A stretch of 64,000 nt of DNA from Salimicrobium halophilum (lineage in GTDB: Bacteria > Bacillota > Bacilli > Bacillales > Halobacillaceae): the NCBI RefSeq assembly GCF_900100295.1, contig NZ_FNEV01000005.1, forward strand, positions 126,501 to 190,500. The letters are read 5' to 3'. Of the stretch, positions 17,518 to 25,233 are shown piece after piece (position 1 is the stretch's first letter; every line of letters begins with the position of its first letter). The translations under genes and the position numbers were made by a program. The notes under the pieces are model-generated. The model was not told the origin of the DNA and made no database searches. It saw only the letters and a list, made by a program, of their open reading frames with translations.

Positions 17518-18345
17518 ATGAAAACACGTCTGAAAGAATCTTTGGAAATGATCAAAGAAAATGATTATGAACTCCCTGAACATATGAATCAGCAGGAAAT
17601 CACTACAGTTATGCTGCAGAATATAGGGGCAGTCGATCCCTATTTGCGCGTTGATTTAATCAATAATATTTTATCCACTTTCATTGAAAGGAACTCCTAT
17701 TCCGAACAACAGCTGAGGAATATGCTGACGTCCCTGATGAATAAAAATTATCTGTTCTACAGAATCAATACATCCAAACAGGAAGAGGATGCGGTATTTC
17801 GTCGCAGTTATTCCGTTCTTCTGATGTCTCCGATTTTAAGAAAGCATACGGAATCTTCTTTTTTATCAGAGGACACCCTGCACCGTGTCTGGGAAAATCT
17901 GAAGAAGTACATGAAGCAGGAACAGGATCACCGGGGTCATGTGAAAGAGAAGGGATGGGTGCATACGATGGCCCATGCCGGAGATGCTCTCAATAGCATT
18001 TCGGAATGTGCCTGTATCACATCGGAAGAAGTGAAAGGTATGTTGCCGATCATCCGGGAACAGTTCCTGATTGATCGTCCTTATCTTTTCGATGAAGAAG
18101 AACGTATGGTTACTGCGATCATGTCTATGTTCGATAAAATTGAAAAGACGGAGAAAGTGGAGTGGCTCTGGACGTTTCTTTATAAACGAAGAAGTTGGAA
18201 GGACCCTGCAGAAGACTTGATCATAAACAACAGTAAGCACTTGCTGCGTGCCCTCTATTTCCGGATGCTCGAAAACGAAGAAAATGACATGTGTGAGGTT
18301 TTACTTCAGATATTAAGGGAATTAAGAACACAAGAACTTTACTGA
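17518..18345 (+). CDS. DUF2785 domain protein
   Basis: A 275-residue soluble, mostly helical protein. The core KEKGWVHTMAHAGDALNSIS and the preceding FRRSYSVLLMSPIL resemble the DUF2785 family. The function is unknown. The ATG at 17518 follows AAAGGGGGAAAG, whereas an upstream TTG in frame has no ribosome site. The gene is followed 16 bases later by a small membrane protein gene, so the two probably form an operon. Confidence 0.75.
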   Translation: MKTRLKESLEMIKENDYELPEHMNQQEITTVMLQNIGAVDPYLRVDLINNILSTFIERNSYSEQQLRNMLTSLMNKNYLFYRINTSKQEEDAVFRRSYSVLLMSPILRKHTESSFLSEDTLHRVWENLKKYMKQEQDHRGHVKEKGWVHTMAHAGDALNSISECACITSEEVKGMLPIIREQFLIDRPYLFDEEERMVTAIMSMFDKIEKTEKVEWLWTFLYKRRSWKDPAEDLIINNSKHLLRALYFRMLENEENDMCEVLLQILRELRTQELY

Positions 18346-18361
18346 AAAGGAGGGGACAGCT

Positions 18362-18829
18362 ATGCTCAAGAAGCTCGGAACGTGGATCGGAACGATTGCA
18401 GGAGTCGCTCTTGGTTCATTCATGTATGCCATCGAAAAAATTTTTGGGCTTTCTGTCTATACACTCCTTTTAAACGTCGATTTTATTCCGGGCCTTCGCC
18501 ATGCCATGGGGAACCCGGCACTCGAATGGCTCCTTCATCTCATCGTGTCCTGGGTAATCGGAATCTTGTTCGTTTATGTTCTTCACCATTGGAATAAACA
18601 AACGTCTCCATTTCGATATGTTCTTTCGGGAATATTGTCTCTGGGGGCGGCAAGTACGTATGTTCCGCTTACTATTCTTGCCATCCAGCCCACCCCTTCT
18701 ATTACAGACAAAGAAGCTGTGAGTTATTGGCTGATAGGGCATGGTATCTATGCATACGTGCTGGTATGGAGTTATGACTTATTACTGGGCAAAAAGCACA
18801 GTTCTTACTTCGGTTTAGCTCCTGCATAA
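18362..18829 (+). CDS. small polytopic membrane protein, unknown
   Basis: A 155-residue protein with about four hydrophobic segments and short polar ends. I do not recognise the family. It starts 16 bases after the DUF2785 gene with an AGGAGGGGA ribosome site and ends at a strong terminator, so it is the second gene of a bicistronic unit. Confidence 0.7.
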   Translation: MLKKLGTWIGTIAGVALGSFMYAIEKIFGLSVYTLLLNVDFIPGLRHAMGNPALEWLLHLIVSWVIGILFVYVLHHWNKQTSPFRYVLSGILSLGAASTYVPLTILAIQPTPSITDKEAVSYWLIGHGIYAYVLVWSYDLLLGKKHSSYFGLAPA

Positions 18830-18844
18830 TGTCTACATTCAAAA

Positions 18845-18878
18845 AAAGAGCACGTCACCGGCTGGTGACGTGCTCTTT
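18845..18878. terminator. terminator between the membrane protein gene and the DUF3813-like gene
   Basis: A 15-bp perfect stem AAAGAGCACGTCACC/GGTGACGTGCTCTTT with loop GGCT. A-rich on the left and U-ending on the right, so it can work both ways. Confidence 0.9.
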
Positions 18879-18889
18879 GTACATCTTTC

Positions 18890-19081
18890 TTAATGGCGTC
18901 TTTCAAGCTCTTCTTCAAGCTGTTGAAGCTCTGCACGTTCCTGAGGAGAACATTGCTCATACGCAGCCTGAATCGCTTCACGGGCTGATTGCATGTCGTT
19001 ATCCTCGATATCGCTTTGTCTTTGTCTGTTTGTCACGCGTTCAACTGCCTGTTTTGCCTGGTCAAAAAAACGGTTCTCCAT
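18890..19081 (-). CDS. small helical protein, DUF3813-like
   Basis: A 63-residue, highly charged, helical protein (ENRFFDQAKQAVERVTN ... ERAELQQLEEELERRH). It resembles the DUF3813 family of Bacillaceae, but the match is by memory only. The ATG at 19081 follows GAGGAGGG within the end of the preceding 37-codon gene. The two genes are separated by one base. Confidence 0.65.
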   Translation of the reverse strand: MENRFFDQAKQAVERVTNRQRQSDIEDNDMQSAREAIQAAYEQCSPQERAELQQLEEELERRH

Positions 19082-19082
19082 C

Positions 19083-19196
19083 TTAAAACCCTCCTCGGCC
19101 AAGTCGTTCCTGTTGGATTTGCTTGCGTTTTGCATCATCAAGACGATCCGGTTCCATTCGTTTTTCATCGAATCCCCGACGTTTCTTCTCGTCCAT
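19083..19196 (-). CDS. 37-residue basic/acidic microprotein
   Basis: A short gene encoding 37 residues rich in Lys, Arg, Asp and Glu, opening MDEKKRRGFDEKRMEPDRL. Support comes from a strong AAGGAGGAG ribosome site 6 bases before the ATG, a terminator directly upstream that isolates the unit, and tight coupling to the next gene (one base between stop and start). The family is not recognised. A longer reading from 19274 would have to cross the upstream terminator and is rejected. Confidence 0.6.
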   Translation of the reverse strand: MDEKKRRGFDEKRMEPDRLDDAKRKQIQQERLGRGGF

Positions 19197-19213
19197 GAAC
19201 GCTCCTCCTTCAT

Positions 19214-19245
19214 AAAAAAAGCCTGAACGTATCAAACGTTCAAGC
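19214..19245 (-). terminator. terminator of the HAD phosphatase gene
   Basis: On the minus strand GCTTGAACGT pairs with ACGTTCAGGC (one mismatch) around a 5-base loop, followed by T7. Confidence 0.8.
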
Positions 19246-19291
19246 TTAGTATGAAGTGAGTAGTACTCCTTCATTCATGGAAATTTTATCC

Positions 19292-20119
19292 TTACTTGGC
19301 TGTCTTGTTGGTGCGAAGATACTCATTCAGGAAATCGGCGATTCCGTCTTCTTCATTCGTACCGATCACTTCATTCGCGATGGATTTCAATCCTTCGATG
19401 GCATTTCCCATCGCTACACCTGTACCTGCATAATCGATCATTTCAAAATCATTATCTTCATCCCCGAAAGCGATGATCCGTTCTTGAGGAATACGATAAT
19501 AATGAGCGATCTTGTGCACGCCGACGGCTTTGTTCAAACCGGAACGAACGATTTCAATGACATGCCATGGGGCGCCCCAGCGGCGATGGTCGATGGCTTC
19601 CGCATGTTTATCGAGCTCTTCGCGGATTTTTTGGACTTTCTCCATATCCCCTTCTTTGGGCTGAATCAAGAGAGAAGTCGGATCCGTTGTAAGGTGGCTG
19701 GATAGAGGTCCGATAGTGACAGGGTGTTCATTCGTATCGAAAATCTTCATCATCTCTTCGTCATGATAATGAAGGTGTACGTGATCTTTCACTTCTGCAA
19801 GTATATTCTTTACTCCCATCTCTTTTGCCATGTGAGCAATTTCTCTCGCCTTTCTCAAAGGAAGGGGAGAATGGATCGCATCCCATTTATTATTGAGGGG
19901 ATGGTGGATGAGTGCACCGTTGAAATTGACCATCGGCGTCTCTAATCCGAGTTCATGATAGTAATTGATACTTGCACGGTGAGGGCGGCCGGTAGAAATG
20001 ATGACGACATGGCCATCTTTTATAGCTTGTTGGACTGCCGCTTTCGTTTTCGGGCTGATTGTTTTTTCATCTGTAAGTAACGTGCCATCAAGATCCAGAG
20101 CGATCAAATGTTGTTCCAT
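19292..20119 (-). CDS. yitU: Cof-type HAD phosphatase (YitU-like)
   Basis: A 275-residue haloacid-dehalogenase phosphatase of the Cof/type IIB group, likely acting on sugar phosphates or flavin precursors. Motif I is IALDLDGTLL (residues 6-15), motif II VVIISTGRP near 35-43, motif III a Lys near 195 (LNKAVGVHKIA), and motif IV IAFGDEDNDFEMIDYAG. B. subtilis YitU dephosphorylates 5-amino-6-ribitylamino-uracil phosphate, but that specificity is not provable here. GAGGTG ribosome site. Confidence 0.9.
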   Translation of the reverse strand: MEQHLIALDLDGTLLTDEKTISPKTKAAVQQAIKDGHVVIISTGRPHRASINYYHELGLETPMVNFNGALIHHPLNNKWDAIHSPLPLRKAREIAHMAKEMGVKNILAEVKDHVHLHYHDEEMMKIFDTNEHPVTIGPLSSHLTTDPTSLLIQPKEGDMEKVQKIREELDKHAEAIDHRRWGAPWHVIEIVRSGLNKAVGVHKIAHYYRIPQERIIAFGDEDNDFEMIDYAGTGVAMGNAIEGLKSIANEVIGTNEEDGIADFLNEYLRTNKTAK

Positions 20120-20237
20120 AGTGTCACCTCGACTGATGGAAATATGAAAAACTTTCCATGCAAATTTTGTGATGTTATCATAAATAAGAATAGTCGTATT
20201 TTAACAAAATAAAATAGAGAAGGAAAGGAAATGACTA

Positions 20238-21002
20238 ATGATTACAGTACAACGTGAATTGTGGAAAGGCATTCCTGTTCTTCATGTAACTGAAGCTGCT
20301 AAACAGGAAGAGCCGCTACCTGTATTTACATACTTCCACGGATTCACTTCCGCTAAAGAACACAATTTACCTCAAGCCTATCTCCTGGCAGAGAAGGGGT
20401 ACCGGGTCCTGCTTCCGGACAGTCTGTATCACGGAGAGAGAGAAGAGAACCTTCATCAACAACAGCTGAACCTGAAGTTTTGGGATATCGTTTACCAAAA
20501 CTTAAAAGAATTACAGACGCTATATGATGAACTGGAAATTCGCGGACTGCTCGAAGAAGGACGGTTCGGCGTCGGTGGAACATCGATGGGTGGGATTACG
20601 ACGGCGGCAGCTTTGACGATGTACCCGTGGATTGATGTTTCATGCGTGATGATGGGGTCGCCGAAACCGGTCGAGTTTTCGAAAAAATTGATCGAAGATG
20701 TAAGGGCGAGTGGAGCAGAGCTTCCGGTCAGTGATGAGGAACTGGAGAGCCTGTATCGTGCGCTTTCCACCATCGACTTATCCCTGCAACCTGAAAAACT
20801 GAAAAGTCGTCCACTGTTTATGTGGCATGGCGATGCAGATCCGGTGGTGCCGTTTACGCATGGCTATGACTTCTATCATGAGGTCGAATCCATGTATGAG
20901 AATAAGCAGGCGATCCGTCACGTGAAAGAACCGGGACGGGACCATAAAGTCAGCCGTTTCGCTATTCTCAGGATGGTGGACTGGCTTCAGAAAATGCTGT
21001 AG
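20238..21002 (+). CDS. yitV: alpha/beta hydrolase (YitV-like esterase)
   Basis: A 254-residue alpha/beta-hydrolase. The oxyanion region is FTYFHGFTSAKEHN, the nucleophile elbow VGGTSMGGITTAA (Ser near 118). The acid and base are probably the Asp of MWHGDADPVVPF and the His of GRDHKVSRF. B. subtilis YitV occupies the same place upstream of yitW. The natural substrate is unknown. A weak ribosome site (AGGAAAGG) precedes ATG. Confidence 0.88.
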   Translation: MITVQRELWKGIPVLHVTEAAKQEEPLPVFTYFHGFTSAKEHNLPQAYLLAEKGYRVLLPDSLYHGEREENLHQQQLNLKFWDIVYQNLKELQTLYDELEIRGLLEEGRFGVGGTSMGGITTAAALTMYPWIDVSCVMMGSPKPVEFSKKLIEDVRASGAELPVSDEELESLYRALSTIDLSLQPEKLKSRPLFMWHGDADPVVPFTHGYDFYHEVESMYENKQAIRHVKEPGRDHKVSRFAILRMVDWLQKML

Positions 21003-21010
21003 CGAAAAAT

Positions 21011-21039
21011 TTAACGTACGGAAGATTTTCCGTTATAAT
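21011..21039 (+). promoter_or_regulatory. sigma-A type promoter for yitW
   Basis: TTAACG (-35), 17 bases, TATAAT (-10), 26 bases before the AAGGAGG ribosome site area of yitW. Confidence 0.55.
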
Positions 21040-21070
21040 GCGTATAAGAGTATATGAAGGAGGTTGAGCA

Positions 21071-21382
21071 ATGACTACTGCACTTGAAGAAAATGCAATG
21101 GGTGCTTTGGAGAACGTTATTGACCCGGAACTCGGTATAGATATCGTAAACCTTGGACTCGTTTACGGAGTAGATGTAGATGAAGAAGGGAAAGCTGTTG
21201 TGACGATGACACTCACAGCAATGGGGTGCCCGTTGGCTGGTCATATCGAACAGGACGTGAAGCGCGCGCTTTCCGATCTTCCTGAAATCGAAGAAATCCA
21301 GGTGAATATCGTATGGAACCCGCCTTGGAGCAAAGATCGCATGAGCCGTTATGCAAAAATCGCTCTTGGGATTCCGGATTAA
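21071..21382 (+). CDS. yitW: MIP18/DUF59 iron-sulfur assembly factor
   Basis: A 103-residue single-domain DUF59 protein: ALENVIDPELGIDIVNLGLVYGV, then TMTLTAMGCPLAGHIEQDV with the conserved Cys, then VNIVWNPPWSKDRMS. Relatives such as SufT help mature iron-sulfur proteins. An AAGGAGGTTGAG ribosome site gives a secure start. Monocistronic, with its own promoter and terminator. Confidence 0.92.
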   Translation: MTTALEENAMGALENVIDPELGIDIVNLGLVYGVDVDEEGKAVVTMTLTAMGCPLAGHIEQDVKRALSDLPEIEEIQVNIVWNPPWSKDRMSRYAKIALGIPD

Positions 21383-21393
21383 TAAGAATAGCA

Positions 21394-21423
21394 AAAAAGC
21401 TTCCCGCTTGAGGGAAGCTTTTT
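21394..21423. terminator. bidirectional terminator between yitW and uppP
   Basis: A 12-bp perfect stem AAAAAGCTTCCC/GGGAAGCTTTTT with a 6-base loop. Confidence 0.92.
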
Positions 21424-21433
21424 CTATTATCTT

Positions 21434-22243
21434 CTAGAGGAACATCAGTACAAGAAGTCCGACGATGAAACAGTAGTAAGCGAAATATTTCAGGTTGCCG
21501 TTGGCCATGACGTTCATGAACCACCTCAGTGAATAATAGGAAGCGATAATCGAGCCTACAAAGGCAAGCATATAAGCTGTCCACATCTGTCCACTTTTCG
21601 CACCGAGGATATCTTCAAGAGAGAGAAGCATCGATCCAAGACTGACAGGGATGAAAAGAAGGAAAGAGAAGCGTAAGGCGGTTTCCTGTTTCATACCCAG
21701 TAGCATGGCTGCCACGATGGTCGCTCCGGAACGGCTGATTCCAGGGATCAGTGCTACCCCTTGAGCCAGCCCAACGATAACAGCGTCTTTCATCGTGAGG
21801 CTTCTATCATTTTTATTACCGCGAATATTACGTATGATCCACAAAGCCAGCCCGGTGACGAGAAGTGTCGCACCTACAATCCATACGGCATCAAGATTAC
21901 TGTCGATATAATCTCCGAAGACGACTCCGAGGACGCCAGCTGGAATGGTTGCGACAATCAGATAAAGGATGAAATCGAAATCATCTTTGTATGCCTTGTC
22001 CTGTTTCAAAAGATAACCGAGTCCGTTTTGGAACAGACGCAGAATATCTTTCCGATAAATCATAAGAACAGCAATCAGAGAACCGAAATTGACGAGAACG
22101 AGAAAGTCGAGACCTTCATCTTTCAATGATATGATTTCCTGTAAGATTACCAGGTGCCCGCTTGAAGAAATCGGAATCGGCTCTGTGAAGCCCTGAAATA
22201 TACCGAGTAATAAGTATTTGATCCATAACCATATTGCTTCCAC
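21434..22243 (-). CDS. uppP: undecaprenyl-diphosphatase
   Basis: A 269-residue integral membrane enzyme that recycles undecaprenyl diphosphate, the lipid carrier of wall precursors; often linked to bacitracin tolerance. Motifs are [18 protein letters not shown] near the N terminus and [16 protein letters not shown] near residue 170, containing the catalytic Glu, Ser and Arg. About eight membrane helices. The start is GTG, with GGAGG 10 bases before it. Confidence 0.95.
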   Translation of the reverse strand: MEAIWLWIKYLLLGIFQGFTEPIPISSSGHLVILQEIISLKDEGLDFLVLVNFGSLIAVLMIYRKDILRLFQNGLGYLLKQDKAYKDDFDFILYLIVATIPAGVLGVVFGDYIDSNLDAVWIVGATLLVTGLALWIIRNIRGNKNDRSLTMKDAVIVGLAQGVALIPGISRSGATIVAAMLLGMKQETALRFSFLLFIPVSLGSMLLSLEDILGAKSGQMWTAYMLAFVGSIIASYYSLRWFMNVMANGNLKYFAYYCFIVGLLVLMFL

Positions 22244-22311
22244 TGTGAAGAAGCCTCCTTCATAAAAAAACTACTGCTCTATTATATGTGTTTCTTTTCC
22301 ATCTTTCCATT

Positions 22312-22340
22312 AAAAAAAAGAAGCGCATCGGCGCGCTCCT
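22312..22340 (-). terminator. terminator after yjzD
   Basis: On the minus strand AGGAGCGC pairs with GCGCTTCT (one G-U) around a 6-base loop, followed by a long T-run. It begins 2 bases past the yjzD stop. Confidence 0.8.
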
Positions 22341-22341
22341 T

Positions 22342-22518
22342 TTAAGCTTCTTCCTCTTTGAGTCCTACATCCGCCAGTAAAACGACTCCAACGGTGAATA
22401 CGATAGTCATCATGATGACCTGGAGAAAAGAGAAATCGGCCTGGTTCATGTTACTGACTACATAGGCAGTCATGAAACTGAATACAAATGACCAGAAAAT
22501 CGTGTAAAGAAAACGCAT
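22342..22518 (-). CDS. yjzD: DUF2929 small membrane protein YjzD
   Basis: A 58-residue protein with two hydrophobic helices, MRFLYTIFWSFVFSFMTAYVVSN and the VIMMTIVFTVGVVLLADVG segment, like B. subtilis YjzD (DUF2929), which lies upstream of med and fabH there too. The ATG at 22518 has GAGGTG 7 bases before it; an ATG two codons upstream would leave almost no spacing. Function unknown. Confidence 0.8.
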   Translation of the reverse strand: MRFLYTIFWSFVFSFMTAYVVSNMNQADFSFLQVIMMTIVFTVGVVLLADVGLKEEEA

Positions 22519-22598
22519 TATCATTCACCTCATTTATGTACATTCTTATAAACAATAGTACCAAAGAAAGGACAATAAATAAAACATAAAAACAAACT

Positions 22599-22627
22599 TT
22601 GCACTTAGGTAGCGGTATGTGTAAAAT
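22599..22627 (+). promoter_or_regulatory. sigma-A type promoter for med
   Basis: TTGCAC, 17 bases, TAAAAT, 23 bases before the AGGAG ribosome site of med. Confidence 0.55.
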
Positions 22628-22662
22628 AAAGATGATACGATACCGTGTATAGGAGTGTTTAT

Positions 22663-23613
22663 GTGATTCGGACATTAGCATCGATACTCATGATCATCAT
22701 ATTAAGTGGATGTGCCTATAATGTAAGCGGCACCCAGACGGAGAGAGTCGGGATGCTGGTAGAAACATCCGTCGAAGACCAGGCCTGGGGACAAAAAGGA
22801 TACAAAGGGCTGAAATCGATCGAAGAGAACTATGACGTCGACATTTATCATAAAGAAGGCATTGATACCTATCAGAAGACATCTTTAGCAGTACAGGAAC
22901 TGGTGGAAAATGGAACGAAAGTGATTTTCGGTCACAGTAATTCCTACGGGGAATATTTTCAGGAACTGCACGGGGACTACCCGGATGTGCAATTCATCTA
23001 TTTCAATGGAGATTACGTAGCTGATAATGTAACGAGCATCAATTTCGATTCGACGGCTATGGGTTTTTTCGGAGGTATGGTCGCTGCTGAAATGTCAGAA
23101 ACGAATAAAATCGGGATGATTGCATCATTCAGTTGGCAACCTGAAGTCGAAGGGTTTTATGAAGGCGTGAAACACGTCAGCCCTGATGCCAGTGTGCATG
23201 TCAATTTCACGAATAGTTGGGACAACACGAAACGTGCTTATGAAATTTACCGTGAGATGGAAGCGCTGGATGTAGATGTCTTTTATCCGGCAGGGGATCA
23301 GTTCTCCGCACAAATCATCCAACAGGCAGAGAGAGATGGGCACTACTCGATCGGCTATGTCATGGACCAGTCCGATTTAGGAGCGCGGTCTGTGTTGACG
23401 AGTACAGTTCAACATGTGGATCAGCTCTATGTCTCTACGATGGAATTAGTGATGGACGGAGATCTTGAAGGGAAGAAATACACCTATGATTTCGGGAATG
23501 ACGCGATTTCATTAGGAGAGTTCAGCCCTGAAGTCCCTCCTTCCGTGCAGAGTGATATAGAAAAAGATATAAATGAATATAAAGATAGTGGAGAATTGCC
23601 GAACCGGCCATGA
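22663..23613 (+). CDS. med: Med-like BMP-family lipoprotein
   Basis: A 316-residue substrate-binding-type lipoprotein of the BMP family (PF02608-like). Signal peptide with lipobox LSGC (Cys17), then VGMLVETSVEDQAWGQKGYKGL, then FFGGMVAAEMSETNKIGMIASF and FYPAGDQFSAQIIQQA. In B. subtilis Med promotes comK expression, and med is followed by comZ and fabHA; here no comZ is seen. The start is GTG at 22663, 7 bases after AGGAG; an upstream GTG at 22645 has no ribosome site. The role in competence is inferred from position. Confidence 0.88.
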   Translation: MIRTLASILMIIILSGCAYNVSGTQTERVGMLVETSVEDQAWGQKGYKGLKSIEENYDVDIYHKEGIDTYQKTSLAVQELVENGTKVIFGHSNSYGEYFQELHGDYPDVQFIYFNGDYVADNVTSINFDSTAMGFFGGMVAAEMSETNKIGMIASFSWQPEVEGFYEGVKHVSPDASVHVNFTNSWDNTKRAYEIYREMEALDVDVFYPAGDQFSAQIIQQAERDGHYSIGYVMDQSDLGARSVLTSTVQHVDQLYVSTMELVMDGDLEGKKYTYDFGNDAISLGEFSPEVPPSVQSDIEKDINEYKDSGELPNRP

Positions 23614-23630
23614 CCGGTTCGGTTATTTTT
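23599..23630 (+). terminator. terminator with the med stop codon in its loop
   Basis: CCGAACCGG/CCGGTTCGG, loop CCATGA holding the TGA stop of med, then TTATTTTT. Confidence 0.88.
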
Positions 23631-23881
23631 ATGGCGCGATTAATTGCTGAGAGTATGGTACAGTTTCTCTTGATTTTATCGTGAAAGTGTCTAATAAACC
23701 TGTTTATGGAATAGTTTAGAAGTAAGGGGAGCATTATTGTTTCATTATCTTAGATTTGAGGCGCTTTTGACTGTTTGCTTCGTAATTTTGTAGCATTCTT
23801 GTGTCTGGGAAGGTAGTCAGGCTCGCCCGCTTATATTAGAGCTTCTGAACGGGCTTCTCCACATTTCATTTGTCTAGCTGC

Positions 23882-23982
23882 GCCATCCAGAAGCCCATGA
23901 GCCAAGCAGCCCAATCAGAAAAAAGAAAGGGCCCTTTTTGTCTGATAGGTCTGCTTAGCTCAGAACTTCTGAGCGGGATGGC
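23882..23982. repeat. hairpin repeat unit A1
   Basis: Nested pairings: GCCATCC 23882-88 with GGATGGC 23976-82; AGAAG 23889-93 with CTTCT 23966-70; AAGCAG 23904-09 with CTGCTT 23951-56; ATCAGA 23914-19 with TCTGAT 23941-46; tip AAAGGGCCCTTT. Confidence 0.85.
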
Positions 23983-24004
23983 TCCACATTTCATGTCTAG
24001 CTGC

Positions 24005-24105
24005 ATCACCCAGAAACCCGAGCCATAACTGGACCGGATCAGTGAAAGGAAAAACGCCTTTCAACTGACCGGTCCAGTTATGACTGAGTTTCTAAGCGGG
24101 GTGAT
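24005..24105. repeat. hairpin repeat unit A2
   Basis: Nested pairings: ATCACCC 24005-11 with GGGTGAT 24099-105; AGAAAC 24012-17 with GTTTCT 24088-93; CATAACTGGACCGG 24024-37 with CCGGTCCAGTTATG 24069-82 (14 bp, perfect); TCAGT 24039-43 with ACTGA 24064-68 after a single bulged A; GAAAGG 24044-49 with CCTTTC 24057-62. Confidence 0.9.
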
Positions 24106-24126
24106 TTCACATTTCATTTTAAAAGC

Positions 24127-24155
24127 TTGCAGGGGGAGTGGTTTTACATTAAAAT
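24127..24155 (+). promoter_or_regulatory. candidate promoter of fabH
   Basis: TTGCAG, 17 bases, TAAAAT, directly abutting the FapR-like site. The -35 is weak. Confidence 0.4.
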
Positions 24156-24173
24156 TAGTACCAAGTCATAAGA
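24154..24173 (+). promoter_or_regulatory. FapR-like operator before fabH
   Basis: ATTAGTACCAAGTCATAAGA resembles the B. subtilis FapR site ATTAGTACCTAGTCTTAATT as I recall it. FapR represses fatty-acid and phospholipid synthesis genes and is released by malonyl-CoA. The site overlaps the proposed -10 and start point. Confidence 0.6.
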
Positions 24174-24201
24174 TTAGATTATACCTTAAGGGGATGAATA
24201 T

Positions 24202-25140
24202 ATGAACGCAGGATTTCTAGGAATCGGTCATTATACGCCGGAGAAGGTGCTTACGAACAAAGACATGGAGAAGATTGTGGATACGAATGATGAATGGATC
24301 CGTACGCGTACCGGAATCGAAGAGCGAAGAGTCGCTGCGGACGGAGAAGATACTTCTCACATGGCTTACAAAGCTGCAACATCCGCTATCGAAGATTCAG
24401 GAGTAAAAGCGGAAGAGTTGGATATGATTATCGTAGCGACGGTGACACCTGATCAGCCTTTCCCTTCCGTTTCTGCTATGCTGCAGCATCAGCTTGGAGC
24501 AACGAACGCAGCTGCTATGGATGTAGGAGCGGCTTGTGCCGGGTTCATGTACGGAGTGATCACTGCCCAGCAGTTCATCGATACCGGAGCCTATAAGAAT
24601 GTTCTTGTAGTCGGAGCGGAGAAGCTTTCCAAGATTACCGACTGGAAAGACAGAAATACTTGTGTCCTTTTCGGGGATGCGGCTGGAGCAGCTGTCATCG
24701 GACCTGTAGAAGAAGATAAAGGGATCCTCTCTTTCGAACTGGGGGCTGACGGTTCAGGCGGTGGACATCTGTATCAGGATCAGCAAGATGCTATCCAAAT
24801 GAATGGCAGAGAAGTATTCAAGTTTGCGGTACGTCAGATGCCAGAATCTTCTGTAAACGTGGTGAAGAAGATCGGTCTGAAGGAAGAAGACGTCGACTTT
24901 CTAGTACCACACCAGGCGAATATCCGTATCATGGAAGCTGCAAGAGAGCGCCTCGGTATTCCTGCGGAGAAGATGTCAACGGCTATCAGGAGATACGGCA
25001 ATACATCTTCTGCGTCGATTCCTGTCGCTTTGTCAGAAGAAGTGAAAGCAGGTAAAATCAAAGAAGGAGACCTTGTCGTTCTCGTCGGATTCGGTGGAGG
25101 ATTGACGTGGGGAGCCGTAGCACTTCGCTGGGGAAAATAA
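24202..25140 (+). CDS. fabH: beta-ketoacyl-ACP synthase III
   Basis: A 312-residue FabH that condenses acyl-CoA with malonyl-ACP to start fatty-acid synthesis; branched primers are typical in Bacillaceae. Motifs: [17 protein letters not shown], active-site Cys in [13 protein letters not shown] (about residue 112), His in VPHQANIRI and Asn in [10 protein letters not shown], then [10 protein letters not shown] at the end. First gene of a fabH-fabF unit under a FapR-like site. TAAGGGG ribosome site. Confidence 0.97.
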   Translation: MNAGFLGIGHYTPEKVLTNKDMEKIVDTNDEWIRTRTGIEERRVAADGEDTSHMAYKAATSAIEDSGVKAEELDMIIVATVTPDQPFPSVSAMLQHQLGATNAAAMDVGAACAGFMYGVITAQQFIDTGAYKNVLVVGAEKLSKITDWKDRNTCVLFGDAAGAAVIGPVEEDKGILSFELGADGSGGGHLYQDQQDAIQMNGREVFKFAVRQMPESSVNVVKKIGLKEEDVDFLVPHQANIRIMEAARERLGIPAEKMSTAIRRYGNTSSASIPVALSEEVKAGKIKEGDLVVLVGFGGGLTWGAVALRWGK

Positions 25141-25233
25141 TGCAGAATGACGATTGTCTTGTTGAAGAGAATCGGCAGGATATGAGTTTTTCCTGAATAG
25201 CAACTTACGAATTTCCTGAAGGAGGATGAAACA

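Larger units (their letters stand above)
23836..24120. repeat. hairpin repeat cluster A (units A1 and A2)
   Basis: Part of the 588-base gene-free stretch between med and fabH. An unpaired right arm (TTCTGAACGGGCTTCTCC, 23843-23860) is followed by two complete hairpin units separated by the linker CTCCACATTTCATGTCTAGC. The same layout occurs at three other places in the window. Upstream (23640-23830) I see no gene and no comZ. See the unit entries for pairings. Confidence 0.85.

Noticed and set aside
19214-19274. Longer form of the 37-residue protein
   Set aside because: The extra 26 codons cover the terminator hairpin of the HAD gene.
23836-24120. CRISPR array
   Set aside because: The repeats are long palindromic units with variable stems, in two copies per cluster, without uniform spacers or cas genes.
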